A stretch of DNA of 56,584 nt from Neoroseomonas rubea (GTDB lineage: Bacteria > Pseudomonadota > Alphaproteobacteria > Acetobacterales > Acetobacteraceae), in contig NZ_JACADQ010000005.1 of assembly GCF_016106015.1 (NCBI RefSeq), forward strand, positions 1 to 56,584. The letters run 5' to 3'. Both the position numbers and the translations under genes were made by a program. Under the pieces are notes generated by a model. It saw nothing but the letters and a program-made list of their open reading frames with translations. It had not been told where the DNA came from and made no database searches. Of this stretch, positions 39,929 through 47,654 are shown one piece after another (the stretch's first letter is position 1; each line of letters begins with the position of its first letter).

Positions 39929-41286
39929 GCGGCGTCGGTCTCCGGGGCGTCGAAACTCGCCATCTTGCCGGGGTTGAACAGGCCGAGCGGATCGACGCGG
40001 CGCTTGAAGCCGAGCTGGTCGCCCGGCACGCGGCGATAGCCCGAGCCACCTTCGATGGTGAAGACATGCGGGTTGGCGATGCCGATGCCCTCGGCCTCGA
40101 AGCCCGCTACGATAGCGGCGAGCCGTGCCTCGTCCGTCCAGCGGATGACCGGCAGCGCGGTCATGGTCGTGCGGCCGCCGAAGCGGACGCATTCGGTGTG
40201 CATCCAGACCTCCTCGCGGAACTTTTCACGCACCGCCTCGACCGCGCGCAGCGTGTCCTCGAAGGGGAAGCGGCATTGCAGGTAGGTGACGCCGCGGTCG
40301 CGCTTGAGCACCTGCAGCGTCGTATGATTCCAGCAGTATTCGTAGAAGGGCGTCTCATCCGGGTCGCGTTCGGCCGCCACCGTGTCCTGGTCCGCGACGA
40401 TCGTCCCGCCATGCTCCCGCACCAGGTCGCGGAAGCCGACAAGGCCCGCGGGCGCGATCATCGCGAGCAGCAGCGCGTGGCCCGCCGGCACCGCATCGGC
40501 CAGGCCGCGGAAGAAGGGTGGCAGCCGGTCGTCGAACACCGCCGCCATCTTCTTCGGGATGCCGTCGGCGAAGGCCAGCGCCAGGGCGCAGCGCGCCGCG
40601 GCGGGGAAGTCCGGAAAGGTCACCGCCATGTCTCGCCAGGCCTGGGCCGGCGCCAGAGGAATGCGCACGCGGGTGATGACGCCCGTGGTGCCGTAGGTGC
40701 GGTTGACCGGCGCGGCCTCGTCGCCCGACAGGTCGAGCAAGGCGGGCGGGTCCTGCAGCGTCGCCACGCGCACGCCGTTGAGGTTGCCGCGCTCGCGCAT
40801 CGTGCCGTGGACGATGCCGCCCACCCCCGCGCCGCCGCCGGCGACGAAACCCGCGATCGTCGCGGTGCGCTTGGTCGAGGGCCACAGCCGCAGCTCCCAG
40901 CCCCGCTCACGCGCCCAGAGGTCGAGGTCGATCATCCGCGCCCCGGCCTCGGCTTCCAGCACGCCGTCCTCGAGCGCGATCGGCGCCGTCATGGCCGTGG
41001 TGTCGAGCACTGCGCCGCCGGCCAGCGGCACGCATTGCCCGTAATTGCCGGTCGCGCCGCCGCGCACCGTGACGGGCACGCCCTGCGCGCGCGCCGCGGC
41101 GAGGATCCGCAGCACCTCGCCTTCATCTTTCGGCCGCAGCCACAGGTCGGCGCGCTTGCCGTCCAGTTGCGCCTTCAGGATGGGGCTGTACCAGTAGAAG
41201 TCGCGGCTTTTCTGGCGCAGCAGGGCGGGGTCGGCCGATTGCTCGATGCCGTCGAGCGCGGCCGCGAAAGCCGTGACGTCAGGCAT
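39925..41286 (-). CDS. FAD-binding oxidase, PCMH/GlcD type (copy B)
   Basis: 453 residues from ATG 41286 (MPDVTAFAAALDGIEQSAD), which overlaps the creatininase-family stop by 8 bp. FAD landmarks: VPVTVRGGATGNYGQCVPLAGG, LEAEAGARMIDLD, ATIAGFVAGGGAGVGGIVHG, YGTTGVITRVRIPLAPA, CWNHTTLQVLKRDRGVTYLQ and a C-terminal DPLGLFNPGKM. It is homologous to copy A along its whole length but well diverged, so the pair likely forms a heterodimer or acts on two successive substrates. Such tandem, translationally coupled oxidase pairs beside creatininase-like genes are worth noting. The electron acceptor is unknown. Confidence 0.88.
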   Translation of the reverse strand: MPDVTAFAAALDGIEQSADPALLRQKSRDFYWYSPILKAQLDGKRADLWLRPKDEGEVLRILAAARAQGVPVTVRGGATGNYGQCVPLAGGAVLDTTAMTAPIALEDGVLEAEAGARMIDLDLWARERGWELRLWPSTKRTATIAGFVAGGGAGVGGIVHGTMRERGNLNGVRVATLQDPPALLDLSGDEAAPVNRTYGTTGVITRVRIPLAPAQAWRDMAVTFPDFPAAARCALALAFADGIPKKMAAVFDDRLPPFFRGLADAVPAGHALLLAMIAPAGLVGFRDLVREHGGTIVADQDTVAAERDPDETPFYEYCWNHTTLQVLKRDRGVTYLQCRFPFEDTLRAVEAVREKFREEVWMHTECVRFGGRTTMTALPVIRWTDEARLAAIVAGFEAEGIGIANPHVFTIEGGSGYRRVPGDQLGFKRRVDPLGLFNPGKMASFDAPETDAA

Positions 41287-42094
41287 CGGGGTCAGGTGCG
41301 CCGGCCAGGAACGCCTCCACATCCATCGCCGCCACCTGCGCCCAGAGCGCGGCCATCTTCTGCGCGGCATGGTCGAGCAGCATCTCGCCGATCTCCGCCG
41401 TGGCGGCGGAGGCATCGCCCACCGCGCCCGCGGGGTGCAGGTCCTGCGCCTGCCACGCGAGCGGGGCGCCGAAATCGGGTGCCATGGCGGGCGTCGCGTT
41501 CGACACGCCCTGCCAGCGGCTGACGAAGTTCCGTGCCTTGTCCATGTGAACCAGGTGCGGCGTCAGCGCGAGCATCACAGATGTCTCGTCCCGCCCGGCA
41601 TGGATGCCGAAGCGCGATTCGACCGGGTCGCGCAGCGCCTCCGGCTTGCCCATCCGCGCCCACATGGCGTTGACGGCGAAGATCCCGTGCTCGATCCGCA
41701 GCCGCCGCGCCGCGATGTCGAGGCAGGAGACGTTGCCGCCATGGCTGTTGACGAAGACCAGCCGCTTCACGCCCGCGCGCGCGACAGATGCGCCGATGTC
41801 GTAGACCAGGGCGAGCAGCGTCTCCGCGCTGGTCGTCAGCGTGCCGGGATAGCGCAGGTGTTCCACCGACAGCGCGACCGACTGCGTCGGCAGCACCAGC
41901 ACGGGAAGGTCGGCCGGGATGACCTTCAGCGTGCGTCCCACCACGCCCTGGTTGATGGTGGTGTCGACCGAGACGGGCAGATGCGGCCCGTGCTGCTCGA
42001 TGCTCGCCACAGGCAGGACGGCGACGGTGTTGGCCGGCAGGGTGCGGAAGGCTGGCCAGGGCAGGTCCTGCCAGTAGCGCGTGGGAAGCGGCAT
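41279..42094 (-). CDS. Creatininase-family amidohydrolase
   Basis: 271 residues from ATG 42094. Metal-site motifs of the family are all present: ASIEQHGPHLPVSVDT (Glu, His, Asp), FVNSHGGNVSCLD and FGIHAGRDETSVMLAL. Members open lactam or cyclic amide rings (creatininase), hydrolyse formamides (ArfB-type) or trim peptides (MftE). With the Rieske oxygenase across the promoter and the two FAD oxidases behind it, hydrolysis of a cyclic amide in an N-heterocycle pathway is the natural reading. The stop overlaps copy B of the oxidases, and the start follows the binding-protein stop by 3 bp. Confidence 0.88.
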   Translation of the reverse strand: MPLPTRYWQDLPWPAFRTLPANTVAVLPVASIEQHGPHLPVSVDTTINQGVVGRTLKVIPADLPVLVLPTQSVALSVEHLRYPGTLTTSAETLLALVYDIGASVARAGVKRLVFVNSHGGNVSCLDIAARRLRIEHGIFAVNAMWARMGKPEALRDPVESRFGIHAGRDETSVMLALTPHLVHMDKARNFVSRWQGVSNATPAMAPDFGAPLAWQAQDLHPAGAVGDASAATAEIGEMLLDHAAQKMAALWAQVAAMDVEAFLAGAPDPDA

Positions 42095-42097
42095 GCG

Positions 42098-43120
42098 TCA
42101 GGCGAGCCTCATGTCGGTGGCGGGCGGAAGGTAGCGCGGATCGTACACCTCGCCCCAGGGCATCGGGCGGGCGATGGCGAAGGCGTCCCGCACCATGTCG
42201 ATGCCGCGCTGCAGCCGCGCGGTGTCGATCTGGCCGAAGCCGCTGGTGCGGACATGCGGGGTGAAGGTCAGCTCGTTCAACGCCATGCGCAGCCGCTCGG
42301 TCTCGAGCGGCACGTCGGTGAGCGGTTCGCGCGCACGCAGCGCGGCGATCGCGACGGACGGATCGGCCAGGCTGTCGTACTGGGCACGCACCAGGCCGCG
42401 GATCAGGGCGGTGACCGCGGCGGGGTTCGCCTCCGCCCAGCGGCGGGAGGTGATGAGGGAGGTGGCGTAGAAATTGGCGCCCACCTCGCTGAAGCGCATC
42501 GTCACGATGTCTTCCGCCCGTACGCCGAGGCCGCGGAGCGAAAAGACACCGGAGGTGATGAACCCGGTGATGGCGTTGACACGTCCCTGGGCGAGCATCG
42601 TCTCGCGCAGTTGGGGCGTCACCGTCTGCCAGCGGATGCGCGTGGCGTCGATGCCGGTCGCCTTGGCGAAGGCGGGAAAGAGCTGGCGGCCCGCATCGGA
42701 TTCGGGGGCTGCCACGATCTTGTCCATGAGGTCGGCCGGGCGCGTGATGTTCTCCCGCCGCAGCGTCATTACCGCGGCCGCCGTCGCGTCATAGACGATG
42801 AAGGGGGTGAAGAGGTCGACCTCCGGCCGCTCCAGCTTCATGCGGATGGTGGGGTTGAGGTCGGCGACGCCGACATCGTAGGCGCCCCCCGCGATCTTCA
42901 CCGGCACGTCGCCGGACCCGAAGCCGCGGTCCATGGTCACCGCCAGGCCTTCGCGTCGGAAGTATCCGCGTTCGAGTGCCAGCAGGAAGGCCGCCTGGGG
43001 CCCTTGCAGCGCCCAGTCCAGGGAGAAGCGGACAGGCAGCAGGGCCTGGGCCTGCACCGCCGGCGCGGCGAGGCCGACGGTCGCGGCGGCAAGGGTCTTG
43101 AGCGCGAGGCGACGTTCCAT
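42098..43120 (-). CDS. NMT1/THI5-type ABC solute-binding protein without its own permease
   Basis: 340 residues from ATG 43120 (MERRLALKTLAAATVGLAAP, GGAGA seven bases upstream). Signal peptide ~1-25 ends VQAQA. The mature start LPVRFSLDWALQGPQAAFLLALERGYF and the segments DVGVADLNPTIRMKLE and RENITRPADLMDKIVAAPES are typical NMT1/THI5 features. No permease or ATPase is encoded with it; it may use the SsuBC-like pair at 33-34.8 kb or one elsewhere. It heads the minus-strand operon with the creatininase-like protein and the two oxidases, and is divergent from the Rieske oxygenase gene. Confidence 0.9.
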   Translation of the reverse strand: MERRLALKTLAAATVGLAAPAVQAQALLPVRFSLDWALQGPQAAFLLALERGYFRREGLAVTMDRGFGSGDVPVKIAGGAYDVGVADLNPTIRMKLERPEVDLFTPFIVYDATAAAVMTLRRENITRPADLMDKIVAAPESDAGRQLFPAFAKATGIDATRIRWQTVTPQLRETMLAQGRVNAITGFITSGVFSLRGLGVRAEDIVTMRFSEVGANFYATSLITSRRWAEANPAAVTALIRGLVRAQYDSLADPSVAIAALRAREPLTDVPLETERLRMALNELTFTPHVRTSGFGQIDTARLQRGIDMVRDAFAIARPMPWGEVYDPRYLPPATDMRLA

Positions 43121-43127
43121 GGCGTGT

Positions 43128-43157
43128 CTCCGGCATATGTCCGGAGCGTCCCGGACA
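43128..43157. promoter_or_regulatory. Overlapping inverted repeats upstream of the 43.1-kb binding-protein gene
   Basis: CTCCGG (43128-43133) pairs with CCGGAG (43141-43146), and TGTCCGG (43138-43144) pairs with CCGGACA (43151-43157). They sit between the start codon at 43120 and the minus-strand promoter candidate, in the transcribed leader. They could be an operator or an RNA stem that affects translation. Short GC-rich stems are common by chance here, so this is tentative. Confidence 0.3.
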
Positions 43158-43172
43158 GGTTGCGCGCGGGCC

Positions 43173-43188
43173 TGCAAGCGGCGGACCA
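43173..43188 (-). promoter_or_regulatory. Candidate sigma-54 promoter of the binding protein / creatininase / oxidase operon
   Basis: Minus-strand TGGTCCGCCGCTTGCA: 10 of 12 constrained positions of the sigma-54 consensus with the GG-N10-GC spacing and a complete TTGC. The start site would be near 43163, about 43 bases ahead of ATG 43120. It is back to back with the candidate at 43296-43311. A 17-bp TGCC-N9-GGCA dyad (43251-43267) lies between the two, but it is too weak to call an NtrC site. Confidence 0.45.
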
Positions 43189-43295
43189 GCCGGGGACCCG
43201 CCGGCCGGCCGTGCCGCTGCCCGCTTTCTGTGCGGAGAATGATCGAGGCCTGCCGCAGCGGAAGGCAGTCCGACCACGAACGCCCGGCGGCGGCT

Positions 43296-43311
43296 CGGCC
43301 CACGATTTGCT
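43296..43311 (+). promoter_or_regulatory. Candidate sigma-54 promoter of the Rieske oxygenase gene
   Basis: CGGCCCACGATTTGCT: 10 of 12 constrained positions, correct spacing, complete TTGC. The start site near 43321 would exclude the in-frame ATG at 43319 and leave a 19-base leader holding GGAG in front of ATG 43340. That internal agreement supports both the promoter and the start choice. Confidence 0.45.
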
Positions 43312-43339
43312 CCGCCCCATGCAGGACCGGAGCCCGCCC

Positions 43340-44344
43340 ATGCTTGCCACCGCCACGCCGCTGCTCACCCGCTTCTGGTACCCTGTCATGCCCATGGCGA
43401 TGCTGGCCGACGGGCCAAAGCCCTTCCGCCTGCTCGGCCGCGACCTGGTGCTGTGGGTGGATGGGGATGGAGAGCCCGCGGCGATGGATGATCGCTGCTG
43501 CCACCGCACCGCGAAGCTCTCGAAGGGCTTCTACACGGAAGGGCGGCTCGCCTGCGGCTATCATGGCTGGGAATTCGGCCGCGACGGCACTGTGCTGCGC
43601 ATTCCGCAGCGCCCGCCCGAACGCCAGGGCGCGATCCGCATGGGCACGCCCGCCTATCGCGCGGCGGCGCGCTACGGCTATCTCTGGGTCGCGCTCGACG
43701 ATCCTCTATTTCCGATCCCGGATTTCGAGGAAGAGGCCGAAGGCTTCCGCCGCATCGACGAATTCTACGAGCCGTGGAATTGCGCCGGGCTGCGGCTGAT
43801 GGAGAATTCCTTCGACAACGCGCATTTCTCCTTCGTCCACCGCGCCTCCTTCGGCGACCAGGGACATCCGGAACCCGCGAAGCTCGAGATCGAGGAGCAT
43901 CTGGACGGCTTCCTGATGATCACCGAGGTGCCGGTGCGCAACCCGGAGATCCAGAAGAAGGTGCTGCGGATGGACCATGACGAGACCGTCCGCTCCATGC
44001 GCGGCCGCTGGTACATGCCCTTCCTGCGCAAGCTGCGCATCCGCTACCCCAACGGCCTGTCCCACAGCATCGTCACCTGCGCGACGCCCATCGACGACGC
44101 CACCAGCCAGGTGGTGCAGTTCGTCTTCCGCAACGATACCGAGGCCGATGCGAAGGCGGAGGACGTGATCGCCTTCGACCGCATCGTGACGAACGAGGAT
44201 CGCGACATCCTGGAAAGCACCGACCCGGACGTGCCGCTCGACCAGGCGGGCATCGAGTTCAACATGCCCTCCGACCGCCCGGGCGTGCTGATGCGGCGGA
44301 TGCTGGCCGCCGTGATCGCGCGGGAGTCGGCGCGGGCCGCGTAG
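43340..44344 (+). CDS. Rieske-type ring-hydroxylating oxygenase, alpha subunit
   Basis: 334 residues from ATG 43340 (MLATATPLLTRFWYPVMPMA); GGAG eight bases upstream. The Rieske [2Fe-2S] ligands are Cys53-X-His55 (RCCHRTAKLSKGF) and Cys72-X-X-His75 (CGYHGWEF). The mononuclear-iron motif is ENSFDNAHFSFVH in the C-terminal half. Size and the WYPVM start fit the single-component alpha subunits (vanillate, phenoxybenzoate or N-heterocycle oxygenases). No reductase or ferredoxin gene is adjacent, so it must borrow electrons from elsewhere. It ends 1 bp from the convergent MFS gene. The shared divergent promoter region links it to the creatininase/oxidase operon, suggesting oxidation or demethylation of the same N-compound. 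Confidence 0.92.
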   Translation: MLATATPLLTRFWYPVMPMAMLADGPKPFRLLGRDLVLWVDGDGEPAAMDDRCCHRTAKLSKGFYTEGRLACGYHGWEFGRDGTVLRIPQRPPERQGAIRMGTPAYRAAARYGYLWVALDDPLFPIPDFEEEAEGFRRIDEFYEPWNCAGLRLMENSFDNAHFSFVHRASFGDQGHPEPAKLEIEEHLDGFLMITEVPVRNPEIQKKVLRMDHDETVRSMRGRWYMPFLRKLRIRYPNGLSHSIVTCATPIDDATSQVVQFVFRNDTEADAKAEDVIAFDRIVTNEDRDILESTDPDVPLDQAGIEFNMPSDRPGVLMRRMLAAVIARESARAA

Positions 44345-44345
44345 G

Positions 44346-45500
44346 TCAGCGCCGCAGCGCGAGCACCGCGCCGAGCAGCGCGAAGCCCGCCGCGAAGGGC
44401 CCGAATCCCGCGAATCCGAAGGCGCCCACCACCGCGCCGCCAAGCGCCGCCGCAGCGAGCCAGCCGACGCTCGCCGACGTCACGTTCAGCCCGAGCACGG
44501 TGCCGCGCACATGCTCCGGCACCTCGGCCAGCGCGGCCATCAGGCAGGGCCGCGCCACCGCGATCACGAGCGCATAGGCAAACCCCGCCGCCACCGTCAC
44601 GGGCAGGGACGGCGTCCAGCCGAACAGCAGCAGCGCCGCCGCGGCGGACAGGACCAGCGTGACTCCGAAGGTCCTCCGCCGGTCCGGCAACCGGTCCGCC
44701 AGCTGCCCGCCGATCACCGTGCCGAGGATGTGGCCGAGCGCGAAGACCAACAGCGGCAGCGCGACGCCCGCGGCCGACAGCCCGTGCGTCGCCTGCAGGA
44801 AGGTCGCGTAGTAGACCGCCGTCAGCCCGTAGCAGACGCGTTCCGCCACACCCATCGAGAGCAGCCGCAGCACCGGGCCGGACATCGCCCCCGCAAGGCT
44901 CGGCCGCGCGCCCCCCCCGCCGCCGCCATCGCCCGCCGGGCGCAGCGTGGCGAGGAACAGCAACAGGCCGGCCAGCAGCGCGAGTCCCGCGGTCGCCACA
45001 TGCACGCCGCGCCAGCCGACATGCGCCCCGATCCAGGCCGCCATCGGCACGCCGACCAGCAGCGTCACGGACTGCCCCGCCATGATCCACCCCAGCGCGC
45101 GCCCGCGCTGGCGATCGACGGTGCGCGCGGAGGCCTCGGCCATGATCACCCCGGTGAAGCCGCCGGCGCAGAAGCCGCCCAGCGTGACCCAGAGCGCGAC
45201 TGCCCAGTAGCCCTCCGCCATCGCCACGCCGACCAGGCTCAGCGCCAGCCCCGGCGGGCCGAGCACGAGGAAGGGCCGCCGCCCCCAGCGGTCCGATCCA
45301 GCCCCCGCCAGGATCGACGCCACGCCCCAGGAGATCGACGTCGCCGCCATCAGGTTCGCGACCATCGGCAGCGAGGACGCCAGGTCGCGCGCCATGTCGA
45401 GCAGGAAGGGCGCGCGCGTGGTGCCGGAGGAGGAGGCCGCGAACATCGCGAAGCATCCCGCCGCCAGCAGCGCCCAGGGCATGGGCGGCATCGGCTTCAT
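44346..45500 (-). CDS. Major facilitator superfamily transporter
   Basis: 384 residues from ATG 45500 (MKPMPPMPWALLAAGCFAMF). About 12 membrane helices are predictable. The loop-2 MFS motif appears as GAGSDRWGRRPFLVLG, and ARTVDRQRGRALGWIMAGQ and GGQLADRLPDRRRTFG mark the other cytoplasmic loops. The central loop has a run of glycines (GDGGGGGGARP), unusual but harmless. It follows the dienelactone hydrolase-like gene by 4 bp and closes a three-gene minus-strand operon. Uptake or efflux of the operon's organic-acid or drug-like substrate is likely; direction is unknown. Confidence 0.9.
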   Translation of the reverse strand: MKPMPPMPWALLAAGCFAMFAASSSGTTRAPFLLDMARDLASSLPMVANLMAATSISWGVASILAGAGSDRWGRRPFLVLGPPGLALSLVGVAMAEGYWAVALWVTLGGFCAGGFTGVIMAEASARTVDRQRGRALGWIMAGQSVTLLVGVPMAAWIGAHVGWRGVHVATAGLALLAGLLLFLATLRPAGDGGGGGGARPSLAGAMSGPVLRLLSMGVAERVCYGLTAVYYATFLQATHGLSAAGVALPLLVFALGHILGTVIGGQLADRLPDRRRTFGVTLVLSAAAALLLFGWTPSLPVTVAAGFAYALVIAVARPCLMAALAEVPEHVRGTVLGLNVTSASVGWLAAAALGGAVVGAFGFAGFGPFAAGFALLGAVLALRR

Positions 45501-45504
45501 CCGC

Positions 45505-46239
45505 TCAGAGCCGCCGGCGATAGAGCGCGATCAGCCTCTCCCAATGCCGCTCCGCGGCTGGCTTGTCGTAGCACCACCGACCGGGGAAGGCGAAGCCGTG
45601 ATGGACGCCGGGATGGATCTCGAGTTCGCCCTCGGCGCCCGAGGCCTCGAACAGCGTGCGCAGTTCGGCGACCATGGGCAGGGGCGCAAGGTCGTCATGC
45701 TCGGCGCAGCAGATGTAGAGTTCCGCGCGTCCGTGGCCGAGCGTGGCATGCGGGCTTTCCTCCGCCTCGCTGACCAGCCAGGTGCCGTAGATCGAGGCCG
45801 CGGCGGCGATGCGCCCCGGATAGCGCACGGCGGCGGCGAGCGCGTAGGGGCCGCTCATGCAATAGCCATGCACGCCGACCGGCCCATGCCGCGCGATGCC
45901 CGCGCGGTCGAGGAAGGCAAGCATCGCACCCACATCCTCCATCGCCGGCGGGATCGTCATGCGGGTGCGGATGGCGCGCATCCGAGCGCGCTCCGGATCG
46001 CCCTCGGTCATGACGCCGGGGCCGAACTTCGTGTCGCGCCCCGCGCGGTAGTACAGGTTCGGCAGCAGCACGCAGTACCCGGCGGTGGCGAGCCGCCGCG
46101 CCATGTCGTGCAACTCCTCGCGGATGCCGGGCGCGTCCATCAGCATCAGCACGGCCGGATGCAGGCCGCGATCGGGACGAACGACGAAGGTCTCCATCGC
46201 TCCGTCGCGGGTCGGGATGTCCTTGGTGGATTCGATCAT
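45505..46239 (-). CDS. Dienelactone hydrolase-family protein
   Basis: 244 residues from ATG 46239, overlapping the upstream stop (ATGA). The alpha/beta-hydrolase triad uses Cys as nucleophile, as in dienelactone hydrolase: Cys in GVHGYCMSGPYALA, Asp in YICCAEHDDLAPLP and His in IHPGVHHGFAFPGR. The family opens lactones from ring-fission products, but many members act on other esters. It is grouped with a periplasmic-type binding protein and an MFS transporter, so it may process a compound taken up by them. The substrate is unknown. Confidence 0.9.
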   Translation of the reverse strand: MIESTKDIPTRDGAMETFVVRPDRGLHPAVLMLMDAPGIREELHDMARRLATAGYCVLLPNLYYRAGRDTKFGPGVMTEGDPERARMRAIRTRMTIPPAMEDVGAMLAFLDRAGIARHGPVGVHGYCMSGPYALAAAVRYPGRIAAAASIYGTWLVSEAEESPHATLGHGRAELYICCAEHDDLAPLPMVAELRTLFEASGAEGELEIHPGVHHGFAFPGRWCYDKPAAERHWERLIALYRRRL

Positions 46240-46973
46240 GCGGCGCGCTCCGCCGGCCCGGCGACGCTCAGGCCCTGGACGCCGTGGCGCGCGATGAGGC
46301 TCGCGACGAGGCCCGACGCCTTCGCCTCCTCGACAAAGTCGGCCAGGAAGCGCGCCGCCGCGTCGTGTCCGCGCGCCATGCCGACCGCCTGCTGCACGGC
46401 CGTGAACTGGCCATCCAGGATGCGCGCGCCGGGCATGGCGGCGGCATCGGCGATCAGCCGCGGACGAAGCCCGGCCAGTGCTTCCAGGCCCTGCTCCGCG
46501 AACAGCTTCGCGGCGCCGTCGAGCCCTTCGGCCCGCACCAGCGTCGCCTGACGGATGTTGCGCTCGAGCCAGAGGTCGTAGGCGGCGCGCGCCGTGACGG
46601 CGATGCGCACGCCGGGCCGGTCCACCTGGTCGATCGCCGTGATGGGGGAGCCGGGCGGGACCATGTAGGTCGACTCGATCTCGGCATAGGCGGCGGTGAA
46701 GGCGATGTGCTCGGCGCGCTGCGGCTCGGCGCCGATCAGCGCGATGTCCCAGGCATCGGTGCCGACCGCATCCGCCACGTCGCCGGGCCGCGGATAAGGC
46801 ACGCAGCGCAGCGGCACGCCGAGACGGTGGGCGATGGCGCGCGCCATGCCCGGCGCCACGCCTTCCGGATCGCCATGCGGGCCGCGGCCATTCACCAGCA
46901 GGAAATTGCCGAGGTTGATCCCGGCGCGCAGCACGCCGCGCGGCGCCAGGGCCGCGAGCACATCTTGGGTCAT
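46236..46973 (-). CDS. Amino-acid-type solute-binding domain protein (SBP family 3) lacking a signal peptide
   Basis: 245 residues from ATG 46973 (MTQDVLAALAPRGVLRAGIN; GAGGAAA upstream). The fold features of family 3 are visible: LRAGINLGNFLLVNGRGPHGDPEGVAPGMARAIA split around its usual turn, WDIALIGAEPQRAEHIAFTAAYAEIESTYMVP, and KLFAEQGLEALAGLRP. The normal signal peptide is missing and the protein starts directly with the binding domain. A longer in-frame start would add only an Arg-rich segment. It may be cytoplasmic, for example as a sensor or metabolite-binding protein, or it lost its signal. No permease is nearby. It heads the three-gene operon. Confidence 0.82.
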   Translation of the reverse strand: MTQDVLAALAPRGVLRAGINLGNFLLVNGRGPHGDPEGVAPGMARAIAHRLGVPLRCVPYPRPGDVADAVGTDAWDIALIGAEPQRAEHIAFTAAYAEIESTYMVPPGSPITAIDQVDRPGVRIAVTARAAYDLWLERNIRQATLVRAEGLDGAAKLFAEQGLEALAGLRPRLIADAAAMPGARILDGQFTAVQQAVGMARGHDAAARFLADFVEEAKASGLVASLIARHGVQGLSVAGPAERAA

Positions 46974-47097
46974 GGGCGTTTCCTCATCGGCCTTCAGTAG
47001 ACGGCGACGGCGCGCGCCCGTCCAGGGCGCGGCCTTGCGCGTGGCGACGCGCGAGCCATGCTGGCCTCGCCGCCACGCGGGCGGGAGGAGACGAGAC

Positions 47098-47424
47098 ATG
47101 ATCCACGAATTGCGCATCTATCGCTGCGTGCCGGGCCGCCTGCCCGCGCTGCTCAACCGGTTCGAGACCATCACCCTGAAGCTTTGGGAGAAGCACGGCA
47201 TCCGCCAGGCCGGCTTCTGGACGACGCTGATCGGCGAATCGAACCAGGACCTGCACTACCTGCTGGCGTGGGAGTCGCTGGCGGAGCGGGAGGAAAAGTG
47301 GAACGCCTTCGCCGCCGATCCCGAATGGCTCAAGGCGCGGGCGGAAACCGAAAAGGACGGCGCGATCGTTGCGCAAGTGACGAACGCCATCCTGCAGCCG
47401 ACGGGCTTTTCCTCGGTGAAGTGA
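47098..47424 (+). CDS. NIPSNAP-family protein
   Basis: 108 residues from ATG 47098, set by GGGAGGAGA 7-8 bases upstream; the frame is open further upstream but without homology-like content. The sequence MIHELRIYRCVPGRLPALLN is the hallmark start of NIPSNAP ferredoxin-like alpha+beta proteins, followed by LHYLLAWESLAEREEKWNAF and DPEWLKARAETEKDG. The family's biochemical role is unsettled; bacterial members cluster with catabolic genes. It lies between a divergent binding-protein gene (124-bp gap) and the urea importer (230-bp gap with its own promoter candidate), so it seems to be a single-gene unit. Confidence 0.88.
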   Translation: MIHELRIYRCVPGRLPALLNRFETITLKLWEKHGIRQAGFWTTLIGESNQDLHYLLAWESLAEREEKWNAFAADPEWLKARAETEKDGAIVAQVTNAILQPTGFSSVK

Positions 47425-47552
47425 CGATGGACGGGCCATGGCCGGAACGTCATGTGCCCATTCACCACGCAGAACGACCCGCCGGCACGCGAAGTCTGCC
47501 GCGCCGGCGGGCAGCAGCGCCCGCTCCGGCCGCGGAATGCCCGGCTTGTCCA

Positions 47553-47568
47553 TGGCACGCGGTTCGCT
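47553..47568 (+). promoter_or_regulatory. Candidate sigma-54 promoter of urtABCDE
   Basis: TGGCACGCGGTTCGCT: 11 of 12 constrained positions, with a perfect TGGCAC and correct GG-N10-GC spacing; the only mismatch is the second T of TTGC. The start site would be near 47578, giving a 77-base leader. Urea importers are classic nitrogen-limitation targets, which fits. I found no convincing NtrC dyad in 47425-47552, only a weak TGC-N11-GCA at 47455. Confidence 0.55.
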
Positions 47569-47654
47569 TTGCCCACCCCCCGTGCAGGACGTGGCGCGCC
47601 GATCCCCGGTCGCGCCGGGGTGCATCCTGCGCCGCAGGAGGAGGGCGAAGCCCC

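Noticed and set aside
43319-43340. Start of the Rieske oxygenase at ATG 43319
   Set aside because: It has no ribosome site and would sit at the predicted transcript start; ATG 43340 has GGAG and begins the conserved N-terminus.
47024-47039. GG-N10-GC spacing with TTGC ahead of the NIPSNAP gene
   Set aside because: Most of the -24 box is wrong (AGGGCG instead of TGGCAC), so it is not a credible sigma-54 promoter.
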